From assembly GCA_023231265.1 (NCBI GenBank), contig JALNVT010000116.1:1-7924 (forward strand): a stretch of 7,924 nt of DNA. Direction: 5' to 3'. A model generated the notes under the pieces. It saw only the letters and a program-made list of their open reading frames with translations, made no database searches and was not told the DNA's origin. Positions 1-5,640 of the stretch are shown here, piece by piece (the stretch's first letter is position 1; each line of letters begins with the position of its first letter). Position numbers and translations under genes: made by a program. Source of the stretch: Sphaerochaetaceae bacterium. Lineage in GTDB: Bacteria; Spirochaetota; Spirochaetia; Sphaerochaetales; Sphaerochaetaceae.

Positions 1-168
1 GGAGGACCTGGCAATGCAACAGAAACTCTTTCCTACTACATATACAGACAGGGATTCTCTTATTTCAATATGGGAATTGCCTCATCTGCATCAATTCTAA
101 CTCTTTTTATAGTAACAATAATTTCCATAGTATATATAAAGAACGTAATGAGTGGAGATAACGCATGA
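1..168 (+). CDS. Carbohydrate ABC transporter permease, MalF/UgpA type (C-terminal end only)
   Basis: The first 165 bases read as 55 codons without interruption and end in TGA at 166-168. The 5' part lies outside the window. The peptide opens with GGPGNATETLSYYIYRQGF, the Gly-Pro-Gly, Thr-Glu-Thr and Tyr-Ile-Tyr signature found near the end of MalF/UgpA-family sugar permeases. It continues into one last hydrophobic helix (about residues 29-46) and a short polar tail. These proteins are inner-membrane subunits that pair with a MalG-type partner to form the sugar channel. The stop overlaps the start of that partner (ATGA at 165-168), so the two are translationally coupled. The substrate cannot be told from this end; oligosaccharides or glycerol-3-phosphate-like compounds are usual for the family. 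Confidence 0.88.
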   Translation, partial: GGPGNATETLSYYIYRQGFSYFNMGIASSASILTLFIVTIISIVYIKNVMSGDNA

Positions 169-998
169 TGAAAAACAAAACACCAATACAGAACATACTT
201 TTCACAATAATGGTTGTCTTTGTGATGTTGATAACTCTATTTCCAATATATTGGATTTTAGCCACATCTCTCAAAGGCCCTCTTGAAGTTGTATCACCAA
301 TTCCAACCATGTTTCCACATGCTTTCACACTGGTAAACTTCACAGAAGTTCTCAAATCTGGATTCATTCACAACCTATTCAACAGTTTGATAGTCACATG
401 TCTATCAACAGTTCTATCTCTTGTTCTGGCTTTTTGCACATCATATGCTCTCAGCAGATACAAATTTCCATTCAAATTCAACGTGATCTTCCTTGTTTGG
501 ATCTTGGTGATCAAGATTCTGCCTCCTGTAGTTCTGGCAATACCTCTCTACACAATGCTTAACAAATTGAGGTTGATAAACCATCTGACTGCACTTGTGA
601 TTGTATATCAGATATACACACTGCCCTACTGTGTTTGGATGATCTTTGGATTTTTGAAAGTTGTTCCTCGAGAATATGAAGAAGCAGCTTACATAGATGG
701 AGCAAGTAAATCATATACAATGTTCAAGATAGTTCTTCCGCTTGTCAGAGCTGGCTTGATAGCTACATCCATCTTTGCTGCAATAACAGCTTGGGATGAG
801 TTCCTATTTGCACTTCTTTTCATAAGAAGTCCAGAAAAACAGACTCTTCCTTTGGTGATTGCAAGCTACATTGGTGAGTATGAGACTCTCTGGGGACAGC
901 TGATGTCCATAGGACTTCTCACCTGCATTCCTATGCTGCTGTTCACAAACAGAGTATACAAATATTACACACAGGGATTCTCAATGAGTCTCAAATAA
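165..998 (+). CDS. Carbohydrate ABC transporter permease, MalG/UgpE type
   Basis: A complete 277-residue inner-membrane permease, the usual length for MalG-type subunits. About six hydrophobic helices can be seen, roughly at residues 12-32, 71-95, 106-127, 141-163, 195-217 and 243-261. The cytoplasmic EAA loop that docks on the ATPase is clear: E173-A174-A175, then D178-G179-A180, then I189 and L191-P192. Together with the preceding MalF-type gene it would form the channel of a sugar importer. The binding protein and ATPase are not in the window. Two ATGs stand in a row (165 and 168). GGAG at 153-157 lies about 7 bases before the first and 10 before the second, so either could be used. The gene ends 22 bases before a strong hairpin terminator, so it is the last gene of its operon. 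The exact sugar is unknown. Confidence 0.93.
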   Translation: MMKNKTPIQNILFTIMVVFVMLITLFPIYWILATSLKGPLEVVSPIPTMFPHAFTLVNFTEVLKSGFIHNLFNSLIVTCLSTVLSLVLAFCTSYALSRYKFPFKFNVIFLVWILVIKILPPVVLAIPLYTMLNKLRLINHLTALVIVYQIYTLPYCVWMIFGFLKVVPREYEEAAYIDGASKSYTMFKIVLPLVRAGLIATSIFAAITAWDEFLFALLFIRSPEKQTLPLVIASYIGEYETLWGQLMSIGLLTCIPMLLFTNRVYKYYTQGFSMSLK

Positions 999-1020
999 AA
1001 TGATGATGTGTGGTACATGC

Positions 1021-1070
1021 AAGAGAGCAATCTTCTTTCCAAATTTTGGATTGAAGATTGCTCTCTTTTT
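1021..1070 (+). terminator. Intrinsic terminator of the sugar permease operon
   Basis: A perfect 15-bp stem pairs 1021-1035 with 1053-1067 (arms AAGAGAGCAATCTTC and GAAGATTGCTCTCTT), and T residues run on to 1070. The 17-base loop is itself nearly self-complementary (TCCAAA against TTTGGA). It lies 22 bases after the permease stop. On the minus strand the same hairpin is 45 bases past the nrdB stop but is followed by only two T residues. It could also limit nrdAB read-through there, though less well. Confidence 0.9.
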
Positions 1071-1112
1071 GTATGAATCAATAGATTTGAATGTCTCTAC
1101 AGAATCTCGATT

Positions 1113-2162
1113 CTATAGATCATCAATCAAAGCTGAGCTCTTAGCATACGCTGTGCTCTTTGCTTCAAAGAAATCAGTTTTGATATGATTTGCATTTGAA
1201 TACTGACTCACCCAATGCATTGTATCAGGTTCACTCTCATGACCCTCATAAAGTTTTTCAAATCCAAGCTGAGTGGCTCTGAGGTTTCCCAAGTATTGAA
1301 TGTAATCAGTCACCATCTGTTTGTTAAGACCAGCAATATTATCACCGATAACATAGTGACCCCATTCAATCTCCATCTCACAGCCTTCCTTGATCATTTC
1401 TCTGTAAGATTTTACAAGGTCCTCTGTGAACATCTGAGGCTCCTCTTTCTGCATCTCAAGAAGAATGGACCTGAACAACCACAGATGAGTGTTCTCATCT
1501 CTGTTGATGTATCTTATCTCCTGAACAGAACCAGGCATCTTGCTGTTTCGTCCAAGATTGTAGAAGAACATGAATCCAGAATAGAAATAGACACCTTCAA
1601 GAATATAATTTGCAACCATTGTTTTGACAAGACTCTTCAGGTTTGGCTTCTCCTGGAACTCATTATATAAAGAACCAATGAATCGATTTCGTTTGAGCAG
1701 ATGCTCATCGTTCTTCCACTGATATAGAATCTCTGTTCTCTCATCCGGAGCGCAGATTGTATCTAACATGTAACCATAGCTCTGTGAATGAACAGCTTCC
1801 TGAAAGGCCTGTATTGTCAGACAAAGATTGACCTCATTAGCTGTAATGTAATTGCTTACATTTGGTAAATTAGCCGTCTGAACACTGTCTAAGAAGATCA
1901 AGAAACTCAAAACTTTATCATAGGCTTCTTTTTCATATTTATCCAAAACTCTGTAGTCCTGAACATCAGAGTTCATGTTGATCTCTTCTGGAACCCAGAA
2001 GTTATTCATAGCTTGTCTGTACCAATCACTGACCCAACCATATTTGATGTTGTTGAAGTCATTCAAATTGGTGGTGTTACCACCAACCATCTTTCTTTTA
2101 TCCAATGTGATATCACCATGTTCGTTGAACATTGGTCTTCTCACCAACTTATTATCTTCCAT
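1113..2162 (-). CDS. nrdB: Class I ribonucleoside-diphosphate reductase, small (beta) subunit
   Basis: A 349-residue radical-generating subunit that supplies the oxidising equivalent for reduction of ribonucleotides by NrdA. By eye alignment with E. coli NrdB, all six di-metal ligands are present: D92, E122, H125, E189, E223 and H226. They sit in the motifs LDSVQ, FQEAVHSQSY, ILEGV and RDENTH. The radical tyrosine is Y129, at the usual spacing after the EXXH pair, so this is a tyrosyl-radical enzyme and not a class Ic (Phe) form. The C-terminus (...ALIDDL) is the acidic, Leu-ending tail that binds the large subunit. The ATG at 2160-2162 has AGAGGAG about 8 bases upstream. The gap from the nrdA stop is 15 bases, so the two are co-transcribed. 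The gene ends with TAG. No nrdI or nrdH neighbour is present. Whether the metal is iron or manganese cannot be told. Confidence 0.97.
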   Translation of the reverse strand: MEDNKLVRRPMFNEHGDITLDKRKMVGGNTTNLNDFNNIKYGWVSDWYRQAMNNFWVPEEINMNSDVQDYRVLDKYEKEAYDKVLSFLIFLDSVQTANLPNVSNYITANEVNLCLTIQAFQEAVHSQSYGYMLDTICAPDERTEILYQWKNDEHLLKRNRFIGSLYNEFQEKPNLKSLVKTMVANYILEGVYFYSGFMFFYNLGRNSKMPGSVQEIRYINRDENTHLWLFRSILLEMQKEEPQMFTEDLVKSYREMIKEGCEMEIEWGHYVIGDNIAGLNKQMVTDYIQYLGNLRATQLGFEKLYEGHESEPDTMHWVSQYSNANHIKTDFFEAKSTAYAKSSALIDDL

Positions 2163-2177
2163 ATTTAAACTCCTCTT

Positions 2178-4709
2178 TTATGAACTGCAAGATGCACATT
2201 CCTCTACCTCTAAAGCCTGACTTCTAAGGTAGTAAATTGTTTTAACATTATTCTTATAAGCCTCTAAATATAAATTTAGAATGGTTCTGAATGTCATTTC
2301 ATTTGTGATATAGATATTCAAACTCATTGCTTGATCTATATGTCTCTGTCTGATTCCACTGGCTTTGATGCTCCAGCTCTGATCTATCTGATGTGCTGCT
2401 TTGTAGTACCAGAATGTATCTGGATTCAACTCAGGAGCAACACGAGGGATGATCATGTGCTTCTTCTCTTCTAGGAAGAACTTGCTCATGATTGGATCCA
2501 AGCCTGCTGTTGTACCTATCAGAATACTTGTACTGCTTGTTGGAGCAATCGCCATGAGATAGGCATTTCTCATTCCATTCTTATGGACTTCAGCCTGCAA
2601 AGTGGACCACATCTCACCAGTGTAGTTTCTTCTTTCAAAGTACTTTCCGCTCTGCCACTCACTGCCGTCAAAATACTTGTAGCTGCCTTTCTCTTTGCTT
2701 ATGTTCATGCTCGCTTTAATTGCACTGTAGTTGATTCTCTCAAATACCTTATCGGTGTATTCAAGATGAGCTTGACTTTCCCAGCTTATCTTGTGCTTTG
2801 CAAGCATATGATGATAACCACTGACACCAAGACCAATTGATCTGTACTGCTGATTGGTTATTTGAGCATATGGAACTGGATACATGTTCAAATCGATGAC
2901 ATTATCTAAAGCTCGTACGACACTTTGAACTGTATCATCAATATCATCTGCATCATCAGTATCAATATTTCCAAGAGCTAAAGATGCCAAATTACATACA
3001 ACAAACTCACCTGGTTTTGTTGTCTCTACAATAATTTCATCTCCATCTTCACTGACGATTTTATTGCTTACAAATTCAATTTCCTTCATGTTCTGAGCAA
3101 TTTCAGTACATAAGTTGGAGCAGTAGATCATTCCCTGATGTTTGTTAGGATTTGCTTCATTTACAATATCTCTGTTGAAGGTGAAAGGAGTTCCTGTCTC
3201 AATTGCAGATTTCAATATCATTCGAATCAGATCTTTTACAATGATTGTTCTCTTTTCAATCTTGGAATCTTCAACACAGCTTCTGTATCTCTCTTCCCAT
3301 TCCTTACCATAATAATCTTCTAGATGATAACCTTTGGCCTGATAGATCTCGTGTGGACACATGAGGTACCAAGTTCCATCAATGTCTTTTTCAACCATCT
3401 CCCAAAATAGATTTGGATAGCAGACAGCTGGAAACACATCATGTGCCTTCATTCTGTCATCACCATTGTTGGTCTTCAGCTGCAAGAACTCTGGTAAATC
3501 TTTATGCCATGCATCAAGATAAACAGCGACAGCTCCCTGTCTGACACCCAACTGATCAACAGCAACTGCTGTATCATTAGCCAGTTTGATCCATCTTATA
3601 ATTCCACCAGCAATTCCTTTGAACTCTCTTATGGAAGATCCAACAGCTCTAACCTTACCAAAATACATTCCCATGCCACCACCAAATTTGCTTACCTTAG
3701 CAAAATTATCAAGTGATCTATAAATACCATCCAAAGAATCTGGTACAGTATCAATAAAACATGATGACAGCTGATGATATGGCTTTCTTGCGTTGCTCAT
3801 TGTAGGAGTTGCCATGGTGACTTTATGAAGACTGAGCATATCATAGAAATTCTTAACCCAAGTCATTCTTTTATTCTGCTCTTTCATAGCAAGATGCAGA
3901 GCAATACCTAAATACATCTCCTGAGGAGTTTCAAGCAGCTTGTTATCGTATGTCTTTATAACATAACGCTTCAGCATCAAGTCCAAACCACTGAATGTGA
4001 AAAGATCATTTCTTTCTTTTTTTATGAAAGAGGAAGCTTCCTTGATCTCCTCTCTTGAATAGCTTTCCAATATGTACTTTCCATACAGACCACTCTCTGT
4101 CATGAAATTTAACTTGTCATAGAAGTTTGTGAAACCAAATTGATTCTGATACTTCTTCAAATTCTCTGAGAATTGAAGGTATAGAATACGTGCTGCAATG
4201 AATTCCCAATCAGGAGCCTCAACAGTTGTAAGTTCCACACTGGCCTTGAGCAGTGCCTTGAGTTTCTCTTCCTTAGACATCTGAGCTTTTTTAAAAGCAA
4301 TGTATTTGCTGTAAAGAAGCCCAAGACTGTATTTACTTGATTCAAAATCATGTTGAACTCTTCTCAACACATCATTTAACTCAGAAAGTTCCAACTCACT
4401 GCAGATGAGTCTTCTGTCCTCTCTCTTCTGAGTTTGACTTGATCTATATAAGATATAGCTCTTTGCTACATCATAATATTTATGAGCCATCAAAGTCTCT
4501 TCAACTAAATCCTGTATTTTCTCAACCTCGACTCTTTCATAATCATCTTCTTTGAGTCTGGTTTCAATTTCTTTTATCAATATATTTAATGTTTTATCGG
4601 TACATGGAACATCTTTCGCATAAAATGCACTTTTAATTGCTTGGAGTATTTTACTTTTCTGATAGCTCTCAAGCTTTCCATTTCGCTTAACAATTTTTGT
4701 TAATTCCAT
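2178..4709 (-). CDS. nrdA: Class I ribonucleoside-diphosphate reductase, large (alpha) subunit with ATP-cone
   Basis: An 843-residue catalytic subunit that reduces ribonucleoside diphosphates to deoxy forms with NrdB. The N-terminus carries an ATP-cone (about residues 3-93, opening KIVKRNGKLE), which normally gives ATP/dATP control of overall activity. The ten-stranded barrel core follows. Active-site residues by eye alignment with E. coli NrdA are: C317 (QLSSCFID) and C572 (VVCNLAS) as the redox pair; N532, C534 and E536 in SNLCTEI, with C534 the thiyl-radical site; and Y826-Y827 for radical transfer. The tail ends in the shuttle pair C838 and C841, spaced CxxC. The start ATG has AGGAGA 8 bases upstream. 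A candidate promoter lies at 4761-4789 and nrdB follows after 15 bases. Length and domain order are ordinary for class I enzymes with an ATP-cone. The cysteines suggest thioredoxin- or glutaredoxin-dependent re-reduction, but no partner gene is present. Confidence 0.97.
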   Translation of the reverse strand: MELTKIVKRNGKLESYQKSKILQAIKSAFYAKDVPCTDKTLNILIKEIETRLKEDDYERVEVEKIQDLVEETLMAHKYYDVAKSYILYRSSQTQKREDRRLICSELELSELNDVLRRVQHDFESSKYSLGLLYSKYIAFKKAQMSKEEKLKALLKASVELTTVEAPDWEFIAARILYLQFSENLKKYQNQFGFTNFYDKLNFMTESGLYGKYILESYSREEIKEASSFIKKERNDLFTFSGLDLMLKRYVIKTYDNKLLETPQEMYLGIALHLAMKEQNKRMTWVKNFYDMLSLHKVTMATPTMSNARKPYHQLSSCFIDTVPDSLDGIYRSLDNFAKVSKFGGGMGMYFGKVRAVGSSIREFKGIAGGIIRWIKLANDTAVAVDQLGVRQGAVAVYLDAWHKDLPEFLQLKTNNGDDRMKAHDVFPAVCYPNLFWEMVEKDIDGTWYLMCPHEIYQAKGYHLEDYYGKEWEERYRSCVEDSKIEKRTIIVKDLIRMILKSAIETGTPFTFNRDIVNEANPNKHQGMIYCSNLCTEIAQNMKEIEFVSNKIVSEDGDEIIVETTKPGEFVVCNLASLALGNIDTDDADDIDDTVQSVVRALDNVIDLNMYPVPYAQITNQQYRSIGLGVSGYHHMLAKHKISWESQAHLEYTDKVFERINYSAIKASMNISKEKGSYKYFDGSEWQSGKYFERRNYTGEMWSTLQAEVHKNGMRNAYLMAIAPTSSTSILIGTTAGLDPIMSKFFLEEKKHMIIPRVAPELNPDTFWYYKAAHQIDQSWSIKASGIRQRHIDQAMSLNIYITNEMTFRTILNLYLEAYKNNVKTIYYLRSQALEVEECASCSS

Positions 4710-4760
4710 AAATTCTCCTAATTAATTTTATTACCAATTCTTATAAATTCTCATAAGATT

Positions 4761-4789
4761 GTAATAGAATGATAGGTTAAAACTATCAA
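4761..4789 (-). promoter_or_regulatory. Candidate sigma-70-type promoter for nrdAB
   Basis: On the minus strand TTGATA (4784-4789) and TATTAC (4761-4766) are separated by exactly 17 bases. They match the -35 consensus at 5 of 6 and the -10 consensus at 4 of 6. Transcription would start near 4754, giving a leader of about 45 bases before the nrdA ATG. The spacer holds a small inverted repeat, GATAG/CTATC (4771-4775 with 4783-4787), which may be an operator or chance in AT-rich DNA. Confidence 0.45.
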
Positions 4790-4880
4790 TATGAAAAGGC
4801 TTTTATTTCTCAGAGTTCGAATAAAAATAAAAATTTCATCAAAACTGGACATGTAAATATTTGCTCACTTGATACTATTG

Positions 4881-4967
4881 CTAAATGGAAATTTTCTATT
4901 GATTTCAAACAATATATTCAGTCAGTAGTTTCCTTTATTCTATTATGATATATTTAATTCCATTTAG
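4881..4967. repeat. Widely spaced perfect 10-bp inverted repeat upstream of nrdA
   Basis: CTAAATGGAA (4881-4890) is the exact reverse complement of TTCCATTTAG (4958-4967), with 67 bases between. The enclosed DNA is very AT-rich and contains the NrdR-box-like sequence. No direct duplication is seen outside the arms (TATTG on the left, GACAA on the right), so there is no mark of insertion. It could be a looping operator, a structured leader if transcription begins further upstream, or coincidence. Confidence 0.5.
4907..4922. promoter_or_regulatory. NrdR-box-like sequence upstream of nrdA
   Basis: AAACAATATATTCAGT matches 13 of 16 positions of the NrdR operator consensus ACACWATATWTWGTGT as I remember it. 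NrdR represses ribonucleotide reductase operons. Its sites normally come as two boxes about 31-32 bases apart, and I found no acceptable second box at that distance on either side. The site is also about 200 bases from the nrdA start, upstream of the promoter proposed here. The region is AT-rich, so a chance match is quite possible. Confidence 0.25.
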
Positions 4968-4983
4968 GACAATCAAATACCAT

Positions 4984-5021
4984 AAAAAAATCAAAAGCCC
5001 TGTATTTTTCAACACAGAGCT
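4984..5021 (-). terminator. Intrinsic terminator, second of a tandem pair, minus strand
   Basis: On the minus strand a 7-bp stem with one mismatch (AGC-x-CTGT, 4996-5003, pairing with ACAG-x-GCT, 5014-5021) is followed by TTTTGATTTTTTT. It lies downstream of the 80-residue gene and beyond a first hairpin at 5043-5072. It would stop transcripts of the reductase operon before they enter nrdAB. Confidence 0.7.
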
Positions 5022-5030
5022 ACAAGAACT

Positions 5031-5072
5031 ATAAATAATAAAATGTTAGCTCTTAATAAAAAAGGCTAACAT
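5031..5072 (-). terminator. Intrinsic terminator, first of a tandem pair, minus strand
   Basis: ATGTTAGC (5043-5050) pairs perfectly with GCTAACAT (5065-5072) across a 14-base loop. On the minus strand the stem is followed by TTTATTATTTAT. It begins 12 bases after the stop of the 80-residue gene, the usual place for a transcription stop. Confidence 0.7.
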
Positions 5073-5084
5073 CTATCTCAATTT

Positions 5085-5327
5085 TTAACTTGTTCTCAAA
5101 CTTTCAAGAGTATCTTTAAATTTTTCTTGATATGCCTTTGGAGCAAGGTCTTTCTCACATTCAAAAATTAGATCTTCGTTAACAGATGTGATGTTTCTCT
5201 TCACAAGCCATTCTCCAATCATCTTTTTCAAACCCAATTGAGCAATAAAAGGAACTGCTCCAACCATGTATTCATACATTTTTTTGGAATTTCCTTCCCA
5301 AGTATATTTTTCTGTATCAAAAGCCAT
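5085..5327 (-). CDS. Small protein of unknown function, coupled to a reductase-like gene
   Basis: An 80-residue, soluble-looking protein with no signal peptide or membrane helix; I do not recognise the family with confidence. It starts at an ATG with GGAGAG about 6 bases upstream, and the Shine-Dalgarno sequence overlaps the last codons of the preceding gene. Only 4 bases separate that gene's stop from this start, so translation is probably coupled. The central part (residues 27-60) has the pattern GAVPFIAQLGLKKMIGEWL, then ITSVNEDLIF, then Lys-Asp-Leu-Ala-Pro-Lys. This vaguely recalls the small helical PCP-reductase domain (a Pro-Phe followed by a basic helix, then a Thr/Ser-Val-x-Glu-Asp turn), but the resemblance is weak and may be false. 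One Cys (C56) is present, so it is not an iron-sulfur protein by itself. The coupling suggests it acts with the upstream FAD protein. A tandem terminator follows. Confidence 0.8.
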   Translation of the reverse strand: MAFDTEKYTWEGNSKKMYEYMVGAVPFIAQLGLKKMIGEWLVKRNITSVNEDLIFECEKDLAPKAYQEKFKDTLESLRTS

Positions 5328-5331
5328 TGTA

Positions 5332-5637
5332 TTACTCTCCTTCTTTCTTTTTCTTTACCAAACCATCATAGAATTCTGTTCTGAATGCAGGATTGATATT
5401 CAAATTTTCAATGAACTGATTTAAAACTTCAGGACTTTCTAGCATACCTTCTGCCATCTTAGTAGCTTTATAAGTATCACCATACAATTCATCCCAATCA
5501 GTTTCATAACGCTTTAAAACATTGACTGAATAATCTTTTTTCTCCAATGCTTCTACAACAATTTCTGCTGCGAGTTTTGCACTATCAGATGCAGCTCCTA
5601 CCCCTTCATCGAGGAAAGGAACACCATAGCTCTCACC
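5332..5637 (-). CDS. Geranylgeranyl-reductase-like FAD-dependent oxidoreductase, C-terminal fragment
   Basis: About 101 residues from GESYGVPFLDEG to a Lys-rich end (KKKKEGE) and TAA. The segment GESYG-x-P-x-x-x-EGVGAAxxSAxLAAE matches the FAD-binding motif GD/GE-x-x-G-x-x-x-P-x-x-x-x-EGI-x-x-A-x-x-SG-x-x-AAE, which lies about two-thirds along geranylgeranyl reductase/FixC-type flavoproteins. The following YETDWDELYG resembles the family's post-motif helices. The N-terminal Rossmann half and its GxGxxG motif are missing: upstream of about 5637 the DNA is alpha-mannosidase sequence on the other strand. The minus frame happens to stay open to 5766, so a gene caller would add a false N-terminus. 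Such enzymes reduce isoprenoid double bonds or act as quinone-linked dehydrogenases, but this fragment cannot work. GC content (about 33%) is lower than in the adjoining mannosidase (about 42%), from rough counts of a few lines. Confidence 0.75.
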   Translation of the reverse strand, partial: GESYGVPFLDEGVGAASDSAKLAAEIVVEALEKKDYSVNVLKRYETDWDELYGDTYKATKMAEGMLESPEVLNQFIENLNINPAFRTEFYDGLVKKKKEGE

Positions 5638-5640
5638 CTT
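5623..5640. other. Breakpoint joining two truncated genes head to head
   Basis: Codons at 5626-5637 read IALT on the plus strand, fitting the conserved alpha-mannosidase stretch ALTLxRSVGW. On the minus strand the same bases read GESY, fitting the flavoprotein motif. To the left only the flavoprotein is recognisable and to the right only the mannosidase, so both genes lose their N-terminal coding part here. The roughly 12 shared bases suggest that joining used microhomology. This is a true rearrangement or an artefact of amplification or assembly. Confidence 0.7.

Noticed and set aside
1096..1119. Hairpin TCTACAGAAT/ATTCTATAGA (9 of 10 pairs) overlapping the nrdB stop codon, considered as the nrdAB terminator
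   Set aside because: No T-tract follows on the minus strand and the stem includes the stop codon and last coding bases. A real stop there is not supported.
1000..1188. Plus-strand open frame just after the permease
   Set aside because: It runs through the terminator hairpin and then antisense to nrdB, has no ribosome site, and its peptide resembles nothing.
1215..1670. Long plus-strand open frame opposite nrdB, and similar ones opposite nrdA
   Set aside because: The minus strand here encodes well-conserved NrdB and NrdA residues; these frames are antisense shadows.
4881..4967. Miniature transposon (MITE) bounded by the 10-bp inverted repeats
   Set aside because: No target-site duplication flanks the arms and no second copy is in the window; kept only as an inverted repeat.
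4942..4972. Alternative minus-strand promoter TTGTCC...CATAAT upstream of the NrdR-like site
   Set aside because: The spacer would be 19 bases and the -35 match is weak; the 4761-4789 candidate has better spacing and lies nearer the gene.
4710..5084. tRNA, small RNA, riboswitch or CRISPR in the longest non-coding stretch
   Set aside because: No cloverleaf, no cobalamin-riboswitch-like box, and no regularly spaced direct repeats were seen.
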